35,468 bases of DNA from Acidimicrobiales bacterium. Lineage in GTDB: Bacteria; Actinomycetota; Acidimicrobiia; Acidimicrobiales; VFJN01. The notes beneath the pieces were generated by a model, which worked only from the letters and a program-made list of their open reading frames with translations, did not search any database and had not been told where the DNA came from. The stretch lies in the NCBI GenBank assembly GCA_035316325.1, contig DATHJB010000157.1:1-35468 (forward strand). Direction: 5' to 3'. This document shows, in pieces, positions 14,141 through 22,239 of this stretch (position 1 is the first letter of the stretch; each line of letters opens with the position of its first letter). The translations under genes and the position numbers were made by a program.

Positions 14141-15207
14141 CCGGCCACGGCGCGGAGCTCGGGGCGGGAGCGGAGGTCATCGATGCGGTCGAGCGGGCGC
14201 TCGAGCTGGCGGCGGCGGGTGCCGGACAGGTCGTCCCAGGAGCGCTGCAGGGTGTCGAGCTGGCGGCCCACCTTGTCGAACGAGTCGGTGAAGCGACGCC
14301 ACTGGTCCTCGAAGTCGGCGAGCAGGGTGAGGATGTCGTCGGAGGTGCGCTGCAGCTGGGCCTGCTCCACCGCCTGACGGATGACCGCCAGCACCGAGAA
14401 CAGGGTGCACGGCGAGCACAGCACGACCTTCTGGCTGAGGGCGAGGTCGAGCAGGCCCCGGTCGTTGCTGTGGACGAAGGCGTAGACGGCTTCGTTGGGG
14501 ATGAACAGCAGCACCTCGTCGAGCGTGGTGTGCGGATCGATGTAGGAGCGACCCGACAGCTCCTTCACCCGCCCCCGCACGTCGCGCAGGAACTGGACGC
14601 GGTAGCGGTCTTGCTCGGCGTCGGTGTCGGCGTCGAGGTAGCGCAGGTAGTTGTCGACCGGGAACTTGACGTCCATGTGCAGCTCCCGACCACCGGGGAG
14701 CATGAAGGTGAAGTCGGGCACCGTGCCCGCCCGCGTGGCCGTCTGCTTGCGGTAGCTCATGCCCTCGACCAGCCCGGCGGCCCGCAGCACGTCGTCGGCC
14801 ATGCGCTCGCCCCACTGGCCCCGGGCCTTGGGGCTGGCCAGCGCTTCGCGCAGCGACTGGGTGGTGTCGGCCAGCTTGCCGCTCACCTGCACCACCTCGG
14901 CCAGGCGCTGCTCGACCCGGCCCTGCTGCTCGGCGCGCTCCTTCTGCAGGCCCACGACCAGGTCGGTGACCCGGGCCAGCTCACCGCGCAGCTCGCCCGT
15001 GCGCAGCTCGAAGCTCTCCTGACGGACCTGCAGGTCGTGCCGGGCGGCGGCGTCGAGCTCGGCGCGCACGCCCGCCTGCGCCTGGGTGACGGTGGACGCC
15101 ACCAGCACCGCGGCTCGCCGCGCCACGACCAGACCGACCGCGATGCCTGCGCCGATGCCCACGAGAGCACCCACGAAAACCCCGGATACCGCTACTGCGA
15201 TGACCAT
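14137..15207 (-). CDS. rmuC: DNA recombination protein RmuC homologue
   Basis: 356 residues. It has an N-terminal transmembrane helix (about 2-25, VFVGALVGIGAGIAVGLVVA), a coiled coil (about 40-125) and a PD-(D/E)XK nuclease-like RmuC domain with SPKARGQWGE, PDFTFMLPGGRELHMDVKFP and NYLRYLDADTD, then LDEVLLFIPNEAVYAF and QKVVLCSPCTLFSVLAVIRQ. In E. coli, RmuC limits inversions at short repeats; a nuclease role is inferred from the fold. The ATG at 15207 is chosen because it opens the membrane helix and sits 6 nt after a TATGGT box. The frame stays open upstream but has no other support. Confidence 0.9.
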   Translation of the reverse strand: MVIAVAVSGVFVGALVGIGAGIAVGLVVARRAAVLVASTVTQAQAGVRAELDAAARHDLQVRQESFELRTGELRGELARVTDLVVGLQKERAEQQGRVEQRLAEVVQVSGKLADTTQSLREALASPKARGQWGERMADDVLRAAGLVEGMSYRKQTATRAGTVPDFTFMLPGGRELHMDVKFPVDNYLRYLDADTDAEQDRYRVQFLRDVRGRVKELSGRSYIDPHTTLDEVLLFIPNEAVYAFVHSNDRGLLDLALSQKVVLCSPCTLFSVLAVIRQAVEQAQLQRTSDDILTLLADFEDQWRRFTDSFDKVGRQLDTLQRSWDDLSGTRRRQLERPLDRIDDLRSRPELRAVAG

Positions 15208-15213
15208 GGCACG

Positions 15214-15219
15214 ACCATA
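15214..15219 (-). promoter_or_regulatory. -10 box of leaderless rmuC promoter
   Basis: TATGGT on the minus strand, 6 nt before the rmuC ATG, with no ribosome-binding site. It sits in the 209-bp divergent region 15208-15416, which otherwise holds only the operator-like palindrome at 15365 and the promoter at 15405. Confidence 0.6.
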
Positions 15220-15364
15220 AGAGTGGCCTGTGACAGTTAGGGGGATGGACGGAGAAGAAACTTCAACTTTGTCATTTGGCCGGCTCCCGACCCCGAACCT
15301 CTGACCCGGGTAGCACGTGGGCGCCACACGACCATGTCCACGATGTCTGTCACCGGCCCTGGCA

Positions 15365-15378
15365 TCGATCAGGATCGA
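15365..15378. promoter_or_regulatory. Operator-like palindrome upstream of the Ddn-like gene
   Basis: TCGATC-AG-GATCGA, a perfect 6-bp inverted repeat with 2-bp spacer. It ends 26 bp before the TACGGT -10 box, so it lies just upstream of the -35 position. No regulator is encoded next to it. Confidence 0.4.
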
Positions 15379-15404
15379 AGAAGCGGGCGACGGGGCAGTG
15401 CTCT

Positions 15405-15410
15405 TACGGT
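15405..15410 (+). promoter_or_regulatory. -10 box of leaderless promoter for the Ddn-like gene
   Basis: TACGGT followed by exactly 6 nt and the ATG at 15417; no ribosome-binding site is present. Confidence 0.6.
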
Positions 15411-15416
15411 CGTCGC

Positions 15417-15896
15417 ATGGCAACGACACCGAACCAGCAGGCAGGCGGTCGCGCAGGGCGCAAGCCCGGTACGCCCGGGGCGTTCTCACGGTGGATGCAG
15501 CACCGGATGAACGCCCGCATGAACCGCAAGGTCCGACGTGGCCGCGGCAAGTTCATGGGCATGGACGTACTGGTCCTGCACACGGTGGGTCACCGCAGCG
15601 GGCAGCCGCGGGAAACGCCGGTGGCGTGGTTCCCCGACGGTGAGGACGCCTGGCTGATCGTCGCATCGGGCGGTGGGAGCCAGCACCCGGACTGGCACGT
15701 CAACCTGATGGCACACCCCGACCAGGCGTCGATCGAACTGCCCAGCCGCGACACCGTGCTGGTGACGCCGCAGCGGCTCGACGGCGCCGACCGTGGACCG
15801 GCGTGGCAGCGCATCGCCACCGCCCAGCCCCGCATCGCGAAGTACCAGAGCAAATCCGACCGCGAGTACCCGGTGATCCGACTCACCCCACGGTGA
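15417..15896 (+). CDS. F420H2-dependent nitroreductase/quinone reductase-like protein (Ddn family)
   Basis: 159 residues of the deazaflavin-dependent nitroreductase family. It has a basic N-terminus, FSRWMQHRMNARMNRKVRRG, then DVLVLHTVGHRSGQPRETPVAWF, DAWLIVASGGGSQHPDWHVN and the C-terminal RIAKYQSKSDREYPVIRL. The HTVGHRSGQPRETPV and NLMAHPD blocks form the F420-binding split barrel in homologues such as mycobacterial Ddn. It likely reduces quinones or other acceptors with F420H2, so the host probably makes F420. The ATG at 15417 follows a TACGGT box by 6 nt. The gene stands alone, convergent with ppk1, with 27 bp between the stops. The substrate is unknown. Confidence 0.88.
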   Translation: MATTPNQQAGGRAGRKPGTPGAFSRWMQHRMNARMNRKVRRGRGKFMGMDVLVLHTVGHRSGQPRETPVAWFPDGEDAWLIVASGGGSQHPDWHVNLMAHPDQASIELPSRDTVLVTPQRLDGADRGPAWQRIATAQPRIAKYQSKSDREYPVIRLTPR

Positions 15897-15923
15897 CCGC
15901 ACGCGCCCGACCGCCAGCGGGGG

Positions 15924-18002
15924 TCAGGGCTGGCGGGAGCGGGCGATCGCCAGTTCCTGGAGACGGCGGTGGGTGTCGTGGGGCTCCGCGTCGGGTGGCG
16001 GGGAGCAGCGGCACCAGGTGCCGTCGGTGCGGAGCTCCCAGGCGACCTCGTCGTCCTCCAGGAGGAGGTCGAGGATCTCCTGGAGGCGATCCTGCAGGTC
16101 GGGCTGGGTGACCGACACGAGCACCTCGACGCGGCGGTCGAGGTTGCGGGCCCGGAGGTCGGCCGAGCCGATGATGTAGCGGGGCTGGCCGGGGCCGTCG
16201 CCGTTGCCGAAGTAGTAGATGCGCGAGTGCTCCAGGTAGCGGCCCACCAGCGAGCGCACCCGGATGTTGGACGACTGCCCCTCCGCCCCCGGCACCAGGG
16301 CACAGATGCCCCGGATGACCAGGTCGATCTGCACGCCCGCCTCCGAGGCGACGTAGAGCTGCTCGATCAGGTCGTCGTCGGTGAGGGCGTTCATCTTCAT
16401 GACGATCCGCCCCTCGCCACCCGCCTCCGCCACCGCCGTCTCCTGGCGGATCAGCTCGGCCATGTCGTTGCGCAGCGTCCTGGGCGCCACCATCAGCGAC
16501 TCGTAGCGCACGTTGCGGCCGTAGCCGGTCAGCTCGTTGAACAGCTGGGTGAGCTGGTTGCCGATCGAGGGGTCGCACGAGAGGAAGCCCAGGTCCTCGT
16601 AGAGCGCAGCCGTCGTGGGGTTGTAGTTGCCGGTGCCGATGTGGCAGTAGCGGCGCAGGCCGTCGGGCTCGTCACGCACGATGAGCAGGGTCTTGGCGTG
16701 GACCTTCAGCCCGATCAGCCCGTAGACGACGTGGACGCCCGCCTCCTCCAGCGCCCTCGCCCACTCGATGTTGGCGCTCTCGTCGAAGCGGGCCTTCAGC
16801 TCCACCAGCGCCGCCACCTGCTTGCCGTCCTCGGCCGCCCGGATCAACGACTTCACCACCGGGCTGTCACCCGACGTGCGGTACAGGGTCATCTTGATGG
16901 CCAGCACCTGGTCGTCCTTCGCCGCCTGGCGGACCAGCTCGCCGACGGTGGTGCGGAAGCTCTCGTAGGGGTGGTGGACGAGCACGTCGCTGCGGCGCAG
17001 GGCCGCGAACAGGTCGGCCGGCTCGTCGTCGTTCACCAGCCGGGCGGGCGTCACCGGCAGGTAGAGGTCGTCCTTCAGGTCGGGCCGGTCGAGGCCGTAC
17101 ACCGACCACAGGCCGCCGAGGTCGAGCGGGGCGGGCGACGTGTAGACGTCGTCGTCGTCCAGGTCGAGCTCCCGTTGCAGCAGGTCGTGGACCTCCTGGC
17201 TGGTGGCGGCGTCGAGCTCCAGGCGCACCGCCCGACCGAAGCGGCGGCGTCGCACCTCCAGCTCCACCGCGGCCAGCAGGTCGTCGGCCTCCTCCTCCTC
17301 CAACGTCAGGTCGGCGTTGCGGGTGACCCGGAAGGGGTGGACCTGCTCGATCTCCATGCCCGGGAACAGGTCGCCCAGGTGGGCGGCGATGACCTGCTCC
17401 AGCGGCACGTAGCGCTCGCCGTCGGGCAGCACCACGAAGCGGGGCAGGATCGACGGCACCTTCACCCGGGCGAAGCGCCGCTCGCCGGCCACGGGGTCGC
17501 GCACGATCACGGCCAGGTTCAGCGACAGGTTGGAGATGTAGGGGAACGGATGGCCCGGGTCGACCGCCAGCGGCGTGAGCACCGGGAAGATCCGCTGCTC
17601 GAAGGTCTCGACGAGGAACTTCTCGTCCTCCTCGTCGAGCTCCGCCCACGACGAGAACACGATCCCCGAGTCGGCCAGGGCCGGGGCCACCTTCTCGAGG
17701 AAGGTCTCCTCCATCCACGGCAGCAGCCGCTCCAGCCGCTCGCGCACCTCCACCAGCTGCTGGGCCGGCGACCGGCCGTCGGGGCTGGGGGCGGTGATGC
17801 CGGCGGCCACCTGGTCCTTCAGGCCGGCGACGCGGACCTGGAAGAACTCGTCGAGGTTCTGGTTGAAGATGGCGAGGAACTTGGCCCGCTCGAGCATCGG
17901 CACCGACTCGTCGGCGGCCAGGGTGAGCACCCGCTCGTTGAAGTCGAGCCACGACAGCTCCCGGTTGAACTGGCGCGGTACAGCGTCATCCGGGTCCGTC
18001 AT
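15924..18002 (-). CDS. ppk1: Polyphosphate kinase 1
   Basis: 692 residues, the usual PPK1 length. It reversibly polymerises the gamma-phosphate of ATP into polyphosphate. The N-terminal domain starts QFNRELSWLDFNERVL and contains FNQNLDEFFQVRVAG. The central and C-terminal PLD-like domains carry the autophosphorylated histidine His435 in LKVHAKTLLIV, HIGTGNYNP, and the second catalytic histidine His592 in YLEHSRIYYF, followed by IIGSADLRARNLDRRVEVLV. The ATG at 18002 is 6 nt after a TAGGTT box. It is not in the pst operon but lies 2.4 kb upstream of it. Together they could link phosphate uptake to polyphosphate storage. Confidence 0.97.
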   Translation of the reverse strand: MTDPDDAVPRQFNRELSWLDFNERVLTLAADESVPMLERAKFLAIFNQNLDEFFQVRVAGLKDQVAAGITAPSPDGRSPAQQLVEVRERLERLLPWMEETFLEKVAPALADSGIVFSSWAELDEEDEKFLVETFEQRIFPVLTPLAVDPGHPFPYISNLSLNLAVIVRDPVAGERRFARVKVPSILPRFVVLPDGERYVPLEQVIAAHLGDLFPGMEIEQVHPFRVTRNADLTLEEEEADDLLAAVELEVRRRRFGRAVRLELDAATSQEVHDLLQRELDLDDDDVYTSPAPLDLGGLWSVYGLDRPDLKDDLYLPVTPARLVNDDEPADLFAALRRSDVLVHHPYESFRTTVGELVRQAAKDDQVLAIKMTLYRTSGDSPVVKSLIRAAEDGKQVAALVELKARFDESANIEWARALEEAGVHVVYGLIGLKVHAKTLLIVRDEPDGLRRYCHIGTGNYNPTTAALYEDLGFLSCDPSIGNQLTQLFNELTGYGRNVRYESLMVAPRTLRNDMAELIRQETAVAEAGGEGRIVMKMNALTDDDLIEQLYVASEAGVQIDLVIRGICALVPGAEGQSSNIRVRSLVGRYLEHSRIYYFGNGDGPGQPRYIIGSADLRARNLDRRVEVLVSVTQPDLQDRLQEILDLLLEDDEVAWELRTDGTWCRCSPPPDAEPHDTHRRLQELAIARSRQP

Positions 18003-18008
18003 CCGGTC

Positions 18009-18014
18009 AACCTA
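18009..18014 (-). promoter_or_regulatory. -10 box of leaderless ppk1 promoter
   Basis: TAGGTT on the minus strand, 6 nt before the ppk1 ATG, without a ribosome-binding site. It lies in the 46-bp gap after the 91-residue gene, so ppk1 may be transcribed both alone and by read-through. Confidence 0.55.
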
Positions 18015-18048
18015 CCGGCGGGCCCGGATGCCTCAGATGACCAGGCGC

Positions 18049-18324
18049 TTACGAGTTGTCGTCTTCTTCGTAACCGAGATCCCACTCCAGCAGGATGTTC
18101 TCGCGCTCCGCGTCGCGGACGACCCGCTCGCGGTTGCGGCGGAACTGGGGGTCGTGGGGCGGCAGCAGCACCAGGCGCGCCTGCACCCGGGAGCGGAAGT
18201 CGTCGATGATCTTCCGGTCGCCGAACGAGGACCGCACCTCCCAGTGCGGGGCCACGGGGCCCAGGTACACGACCTGCGCGTGCGCCCGCGGCGGCTCGAC
18301 TTCGGTGGTCTCGACGTCAGACAT
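18049..18324 (-). CDS. Unknown acidic/basic soluble protein (91 aa)
   Basis: 91 residues, not recognised. It starts MSDVETTEVEPPRAHAQVVY and contains LGPVAPHWEVRSSFGD, the segment KIIDDFRSRVQARLVLLPPH, a charged helix DPQFRRNRERVVRDAERENI and an acidic end EWDLGYEEDDNS. There is no membrane helix, signal or cysteine. The ATG at 18324 lies 9 nt after a TAGCCT box. The 53-bp repeat sits just upstream, as it does before the MFS gene. It is followed by ppk1 after 46 bp, so a link to polyphosphate is possible but only by position. GC and codon pattern look like the neighbours. Confidence 0.7.
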   Translation of the reverse strand: MSDVETTEVEPPRAHAQVVYLGPVAPHWEVRSSFGDRKIIDDFRSRVQARLVLLPPHDPQFRRNRERVVRDAERENILLEWDLGYEEDDNS

Positions 18325-18333
18325 AGGGCCTGC

Positions 18334-18339
18334 AGGCTA
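18334..18339 (-). promoter_or_regulatory. -10 box of the 91-aa gene, next to 53-bp repeat
   Basis: TAGCCT, 9 nt before the ATG at 18324. The 53-bp repeat (18342-18394) starts 2 bp upstream, exactly the same spacing as at the MFS promoter. Confidence 0.55.
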
Positions 18340-18341
18340 GC

Positions 18342-18394
18342 TGCCTCGGCGAAGCCCGAGTCCGCTTGGGGCGGCGGCGGGGTGGTTGGCGGGG
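18342..18394 (-). repeat. 53-bp intergenic promoter-adjacent repeat, copy 2
   Basis: Matches 6119-6171 at 52 of 53 positions, in the same orientation. The stem-loop CTCGG/CCGAG is at 18345-18360. The distal end is 14 bp from the htrA stop and the proximal end is 2 bp from a TAGCCT -10 box. I saw no third copy in the window. Confidence 0.85.
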
Positions 18395-18408
18395 TTAGCG
18401 GGCGCCTG

Positions 18409-19680
<1,272 letters not shown>

Positions 19681-19814
19681 GGTTACCGCTTCGAACGCCG
19701 GTTGCGTAAGCGCGGCACGTCTCTCCGGCGTGTGGGTGGAGAAGAGTCGAAAAAAGGGGGAACCGATCGCGGTCGCCAACCGTAGAAAGGACATCCCTCA
19801 TTAACGGAGGACAG

Positions 19815-20063
19815 ATGGGAACCGAGTGGATGGCCCGAGGCAACTGCGCCATTGAATCGCCGAAGATGTTCTTCCCCAGCGATGGCGTGGGTGTCGAGGT
19901 TGCGAGGCGGATCTGTGTCGACTGCCCGGTCAAGCAACCGTGTCTCGAATACGCCCTGGCGAATCGCATCGACCACGGCGTCTGGGGCGGATGTTCCGAG
20001 CGCGAGCGGCGTCGCATCCTGAAGCGACGTCGCCTGGCGAGGCTGGCTGCGCTCAGCAACTGA
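19815..20063 (+). CDS. WhiB-like Fe-S transcriptional regulator (82 aa)
   Basis: 82 residues. Four cysteines in the Wbl pattern, Cys11, Cys34, Cys37 and Cys43 (C-x22-C-x2-C-x5-C), bind a [4Fe-4S] cluster. The GVWGG turn lies at 55-59, and a basic C-terminal region SERERRRILKRRRLARL may contact DNA. Wbl proteins regulate redox response, development or division, often with the principal sigma factor. GGAGG at 19806-19810 lies 4 nt before the ATG. It is divergent from htrA across a 134-bp region in which I see no strong -10 box. A terminator hairpin follows. It is a paralogue of the gene at 21747-22031; the subfamily is not assigned. Confidence 0.93.
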   Translation: MGTEWMARGNCAIESPKMFFPSDGVGVEVARRICVDCPVKQPCLEYALANRIDHGVWGGCSERERRRILKRRRLARLAALSN

Positions 20064-20108
20064 GCGATCAGGGGCTGGGAGACCCGAGAGAACGACCCGA
20101 ACGCGGAA

Positions 20109-20133
20109 ACGACGGCTGCAAGTCAGCCGTCGT
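20109..20133 (+). terminator. Hairpin terminator after whiB-like gene
   Basis: Perfect 10-bp stem ACGACGGCTG / CAGCCGTCGT with a 5-nt loop, 46 bp after the stop, followed by CTTC. It has only a weak T-run. The rest of the 153-bp gap 20064-20216 shows nothing I can name. Confidence 0.65.
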
Positions 20134-20216
20134 CTTCGGCGCGTCCGGCGTGCGCTCGCCGTCGCGCCAACCGGGCGCGCCACGTGGACGCACCCGGTGT
20201 GTCGATCTCGGTTGGG

Positions 20217-20411
20217 CTACTCGGCCGCCGTCGGCTTGGGACGCTCGGCCGGAGCGTCGTCGTCGTCCTCGAACTTGGCGCCGTCCTTGAGGCCCTTCTT
20301 GAACTCGTTCTGGGCCTGACCCAGCGAACGAGCGAGCTTCGGGAGCTTGGCACCGCCGAACAACACGAGGATGACCACGAGGACGATGATGAATTCCGGT
20401 CCTGAAGGCAC
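20217..20411 (-). CDS. tatA: Sec-independent translocase protein TatA
   Basis: 64 residues. The short N-terminal membrane helix (about 6-19, EFIIVLVVILVLFGGAKLP) contains the FG hinge, followed by an amphipathic helix (KLARSLGQAQNEFKKGLKDG) and an acidic, proline-containing tail. TatA oligomers form the pore for folded Tat substrates. It may serve as TatA or TatE; tatB and tatC are not in the window. The GTG at 20411 lies 6 nt after a TACAGT box, which fixes the start. Confidence 0.93.
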   Translation of the reverse strand: MPSGPEFIIVLVVILVLFGGAKLPKLARSLGQAQNEFKKGLKDGAKFEDDDDAPAERPKPTAAE

Positions 20412-20417
20412 GGGGCA

Positions 20418-20423
20418 ACTGTA
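20418..20423 (-). promoter_or_regulatory. -10 box of leaderless tatA promoter
   Basis: TACAGT on the minus strand, 6 nt before the tatA GTG; no ribosome-binding site lies between them. Confidence 0.6.
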
Positions 20424-20499
20424 CCTTTCGCTGGGCGAATGTTCGCTGGCGTGTCTGCCTATCCCCTCCTTCGTCACCACGGCAAGATTGGATGGGTGA

Positions 20500-21282
20500 A
20501 TGCTCATTGAATGCGTCGTGAACGTCAGTGAGGGGCGGCGCACGGGGCTGGTGACGGCGATCGGCGAGGCCGCCGGCGACGCCCTGCTCGACACCCACGT
20601 CGATCCCCACCACAACCGGTCGGTGCTGACGCTCGTGGGCGAGTCGGCCCCGCAGGCAGTCGCCCGGGCCGCCGTCGCACGGCTCGACCTGCGGGACCAC
20701 CAGGGCGTGCACCCCCGGATCGGCGTGGTCGACGTGGTGCCCTTCGTGCCCCTGGGCGACGCGACGCTGGACGACGCGGTCGCCGCCCGGGACCGCTTCG
20801 CCGCCTGGATCGGCGACGAGCTGGGCGTGCCGGCGTTCCTGTACGGCCCGGAGCGCACGCTGCCGGATGTGCGGCGCGGCGCCTTCGCCGGCTTGGAGCC
20901 CGACCACGGTCCCGCAGCGCCGCACCCGTCGGCCGGTGCCGTCGCCGTGGGGGCGCGGCCGGTGCTGGTGGCGTGGAACGTCTACCTGGCGACGCCCGAC
21001 CTGGCGGTGGCCCGCAAGGTGGCGCAGGTCGTCAGAGGACCGCACCTGCGGGCCTTGGGGCTGCCGGTGGGCGACCGGGTGCAGGTGTCGATGAACCTGA
21101 TCTCGCCCGACGTGGTCGGCCCGGCCGAGGCCTGGGACCTGGTGTCGGCGCTGGTCCCGTTGGCGGGAGCGGAGCTGGTGGGGCTGGTCCCCCAGTCGCT
21201 GCTCGACCGCACGCCCCCCGACCGCTGGGTGCAGCTCGACCTGTCGGAGGACCGGACCATCGAGGCCCGGTTACCCCGTTAG
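20500..21282 (+). CDS. Glutamate formiminotransferase-like protein (FTCD N-terminal family)
   Basis: 260 residues of the formiminotransferase family, which moves a formimino group between formiminoglutamate and tetrahydrofolate. Visible blocks are ECVVNVSEGRR at the N-terminus, THVDPHHNRSVLTLVG (about 32-47), and HQGVHPRIGVVDVVPF with the likely catalytic His71. C-terminal landmarks are LVAWNVYLATPDLAVARKVA and VQVSMNLISPDVVGPAEAW. There is no cyclodeaminase domain. No hut genes lie nearby, so a histidine-degradation role is not supported by context. It starts at the ATG at 20500, 88 bp from the divergent tatA start. Its stop overlaps the end of the opposing thioesterase gene by 12 bp. Confidence 0.85.
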   Translation: MLIECVVNVSEGRRTGLVTAIGEAAGDALLDTHVDPHHNRSVLTLVGESAPQAVARAAVARLDLRDHQGVHPRIGVVDVVPFVPLGDATLDDAVAARDRFAAWIGDELGVPAFLYGPERTLPDVRRGAFAGLEPDHGPAAPHPSAGAVAVGARPVLVAWNVYLATPDLAVARKVAQVVRGPHLRALGLPVGDRVQVSMNLISPDVVGPAEAWDLVSALVPLAGAELVGLVPQSLLDRTPPDRWVQLDLSEDRTIEARLPR

Positions 21283-21663
21283 GACCGCCTGGGTCTGGAA
21301 GGTCAGGGCGACGAGGCGATCCTGGTCGTCACGGAGCTCGGTCTGGACGCCGATCGTCGTCCGGCCGACGTGGACCGGCCGGGCCCGGCCGTGGACGGTC
21401 CCCTCCCGCACCGCCCGGAAGAAGTTGGTCTTCGACTCGATCGTCGACGTCCCGGCCCCCGGCGGCAGGTTGAGGAAGGCGCACACCGCGCCGAGGGTGT
21501 CGGCCAGGCCCATCAGCACGGCGCCGTGGAGGATGCCGGCGGCCGTGCAGCGTTCCGGCGCCCAGTCGACCCGGCCCTCGACCAGGTCGGCCCCGCGTTC
21601 GAGCAGCTCGAAACCGCTCGAGACGGCGAAGGGCATGGCGGACAGCAGCGGGTCGTCGTCCAT
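21271..21663 (-). CDS. PaaI-type hotdog-fold thioesterase
   Basis: 130 residues. It is a single hotdog domain with the helix AAGILHGAVLMGLADTLGAV carrying the HG(A/G) active-site motif, ESKTNFFRAVREGTVHGRAR and the closing strands TTIGVQTELRDDQDRLVAL and FQTQAVL. Such enzymes hydrolyse acyl-CoA thioesters, often aryl-CoAs. The substrate is not known here. I chose the ATG at 21663 (MDDDPLLSAM), with a CATCCT box 6 nt upstream. A longer form from 21714 would cover a hairpin and is less likely. It overlaps the convergent formiminotransferase gene by 12 bp at the 3' ends. Confidence 0.85.
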   Translation of the reverse strand: MDDDPLLSAMPFAVSSGFELLERGADLVEGRVDWAPERCTAAGILHGAVLMGLADTLGAVCAFLNLPPGAGTSTIESKTNFFRAVREGTVHGRARPVHVGRTTIGVQTELRDDQDRLVALTFQTQAVLTG

Positions 21664-21691
21664 CGCTGCAGGATGCCCCAGGACGCGCAGC

Positions 21692-21720
21692 GCGGCCATG
21701 ACCTCCGAAGTCATGGCCGC
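21692..21720 (-). terminator. Hairpin after the second whiB-like gene
   Basis: Perfect 11-bp inverted repeat GCGGCCATGAC / GTCATGGCCGC with a 7-nt loop, 26 bp downstream of the whiB-like stop on the minus strand and just ahead of the thioesterase gene. There is no T-run, so it may terminate weakly or act as an operator. Confidence 0.55.
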
Positions 21721-21746
21721 AGCAACGCTGTCTGGTGGTGGGCTTG

Positions 21747-22031
21747 TTAGCTGGCCGACGCAGCGGTGGCTACCCGGCGGGCGAGGGCGCGTTGACGGCG
21801 AATGCGACGGCGTTCGCGCTCGCTCATGCCTCCCCAGATACCGAACTTCTCACCGTTGACCAGTGCGTATTCGAGGCAATGCTCCCTCACGACGCAGCCG
21901 CGGCAGACCTCCTTGGCCTCGCGCGTCGAAGCTCCCCTCTCGGGGAAGAACAAATCGGGATCCACGCCTAGGCAGTTCGAGTAGTCCTGCCATGTCCTGT
22001 CCTCGGGATCTGTGGCCACGGAGAGTTTCAT
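21747..22031 (-). CDS. WhiB-like Fe-S transcriptional regulator (94 aa)
   Basis: 94 residues. Wbl cysteines are Cys20 (YSNCLG), Cys43 and Cys46 (VCRGC) and Cys52 (EHCLEYAL). It has PDLFFPERGAS between the first and second cysteines, GIWGG, and a basic tail MSERERRRIRRQRALARR. The N-terminal KLSVATDPEDRTWQDYSNC and overall form recall WhiB2/WhiB-type regulators linked to septation and development, but this is a guess from general similarity. AAGGGGG lies 4 nt before the ATG at 22031. The 208-bp upstream region holds an AT-rich palindrome. Confidence 0.92.
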   Translation of the reverse strand: MKLSVATDPEDRTWQDYSNCLGVDPDLFFPERGASTREAKEVCRGCVVREHCLEYALVNGEKFGIWGGMSERERRRIRRQRALARRVATAASAS

Positions 22032-22148
22032 CTGGCCCCCTTCCCGTTTGGGCTCGTCATCATCGTTGATTCGTCTACTCGTGTGCGGAACCACACAGTG
22101 CGGTGGTGCCCCATGGCTGCCCTACCGGGCGTGGGCCAATACCACACT

Positions 22149-22167
22149 TGTAATTACACGGGTGTGA
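22149..22167. promoter_or_regulatory. AT-rich palindrome / BldD-like half-sites between whiB and the Pro/Thr-rich gene
   Basis: TGTAATTACA (22149-22158) is a perfect 10-bp palindrome. It overlaps TTACAC-GG-GTGTGA (22154-22167), whose halves match the TNACNC and GNGTNA halves of the BldD consensus but with a 2-bp instead of 1-bp spacer. CACAC and GTGTG flank the palindrome. It stands out by its low GC in the 208-bp divergent region. The cognate regulator is unknown. Confidence 0.45.
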
Positions 22168-22225
22168 TCTTCCCTCACCTGCGGCCCGAGCGCAAGAGCG
22201 AGCGACGCGAGAATCGAGAACGTCG

Positions 22226-22231
22226 TAACAT
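22226..22231 (+). promoter_or_regulatory. -10 box for the Pro/Thr-rich gene
   Basis: TAACAT, a good actinobacterial -10, 8 nt before the GTG at 22240. No ribosome-binding site lies between them. Confidence 0.5.
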
Positions 22232-22239
22232 CGGGCGCT

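Noticed and set aside
15208-15489. Upstream extension of RmuC by about 94 residues
   Set aside because: The segment is not RmuC-like, overlaps the start of the divergent Ddn-like gene, and the ATG at 15207 directly follows a leaderless-type promoter.
15969-18209. Open frame of 746 codons on the plus strand opposite ppk1
   Set aside because: Low-complexity His/Gln/Val/Arg-rich translation with no motif; PPK1 with both catalytic histidines is on the other strand.
19681-19794. N-terminal extension of HtrA from an upstream start at 19794
   Set aside because: The added residues show no conserved feature and would run to within 20 bp of the divergent whiB start; the ATG codons at 19680 and 19671 precede a typical Pro-rich HtrA N-terminus.
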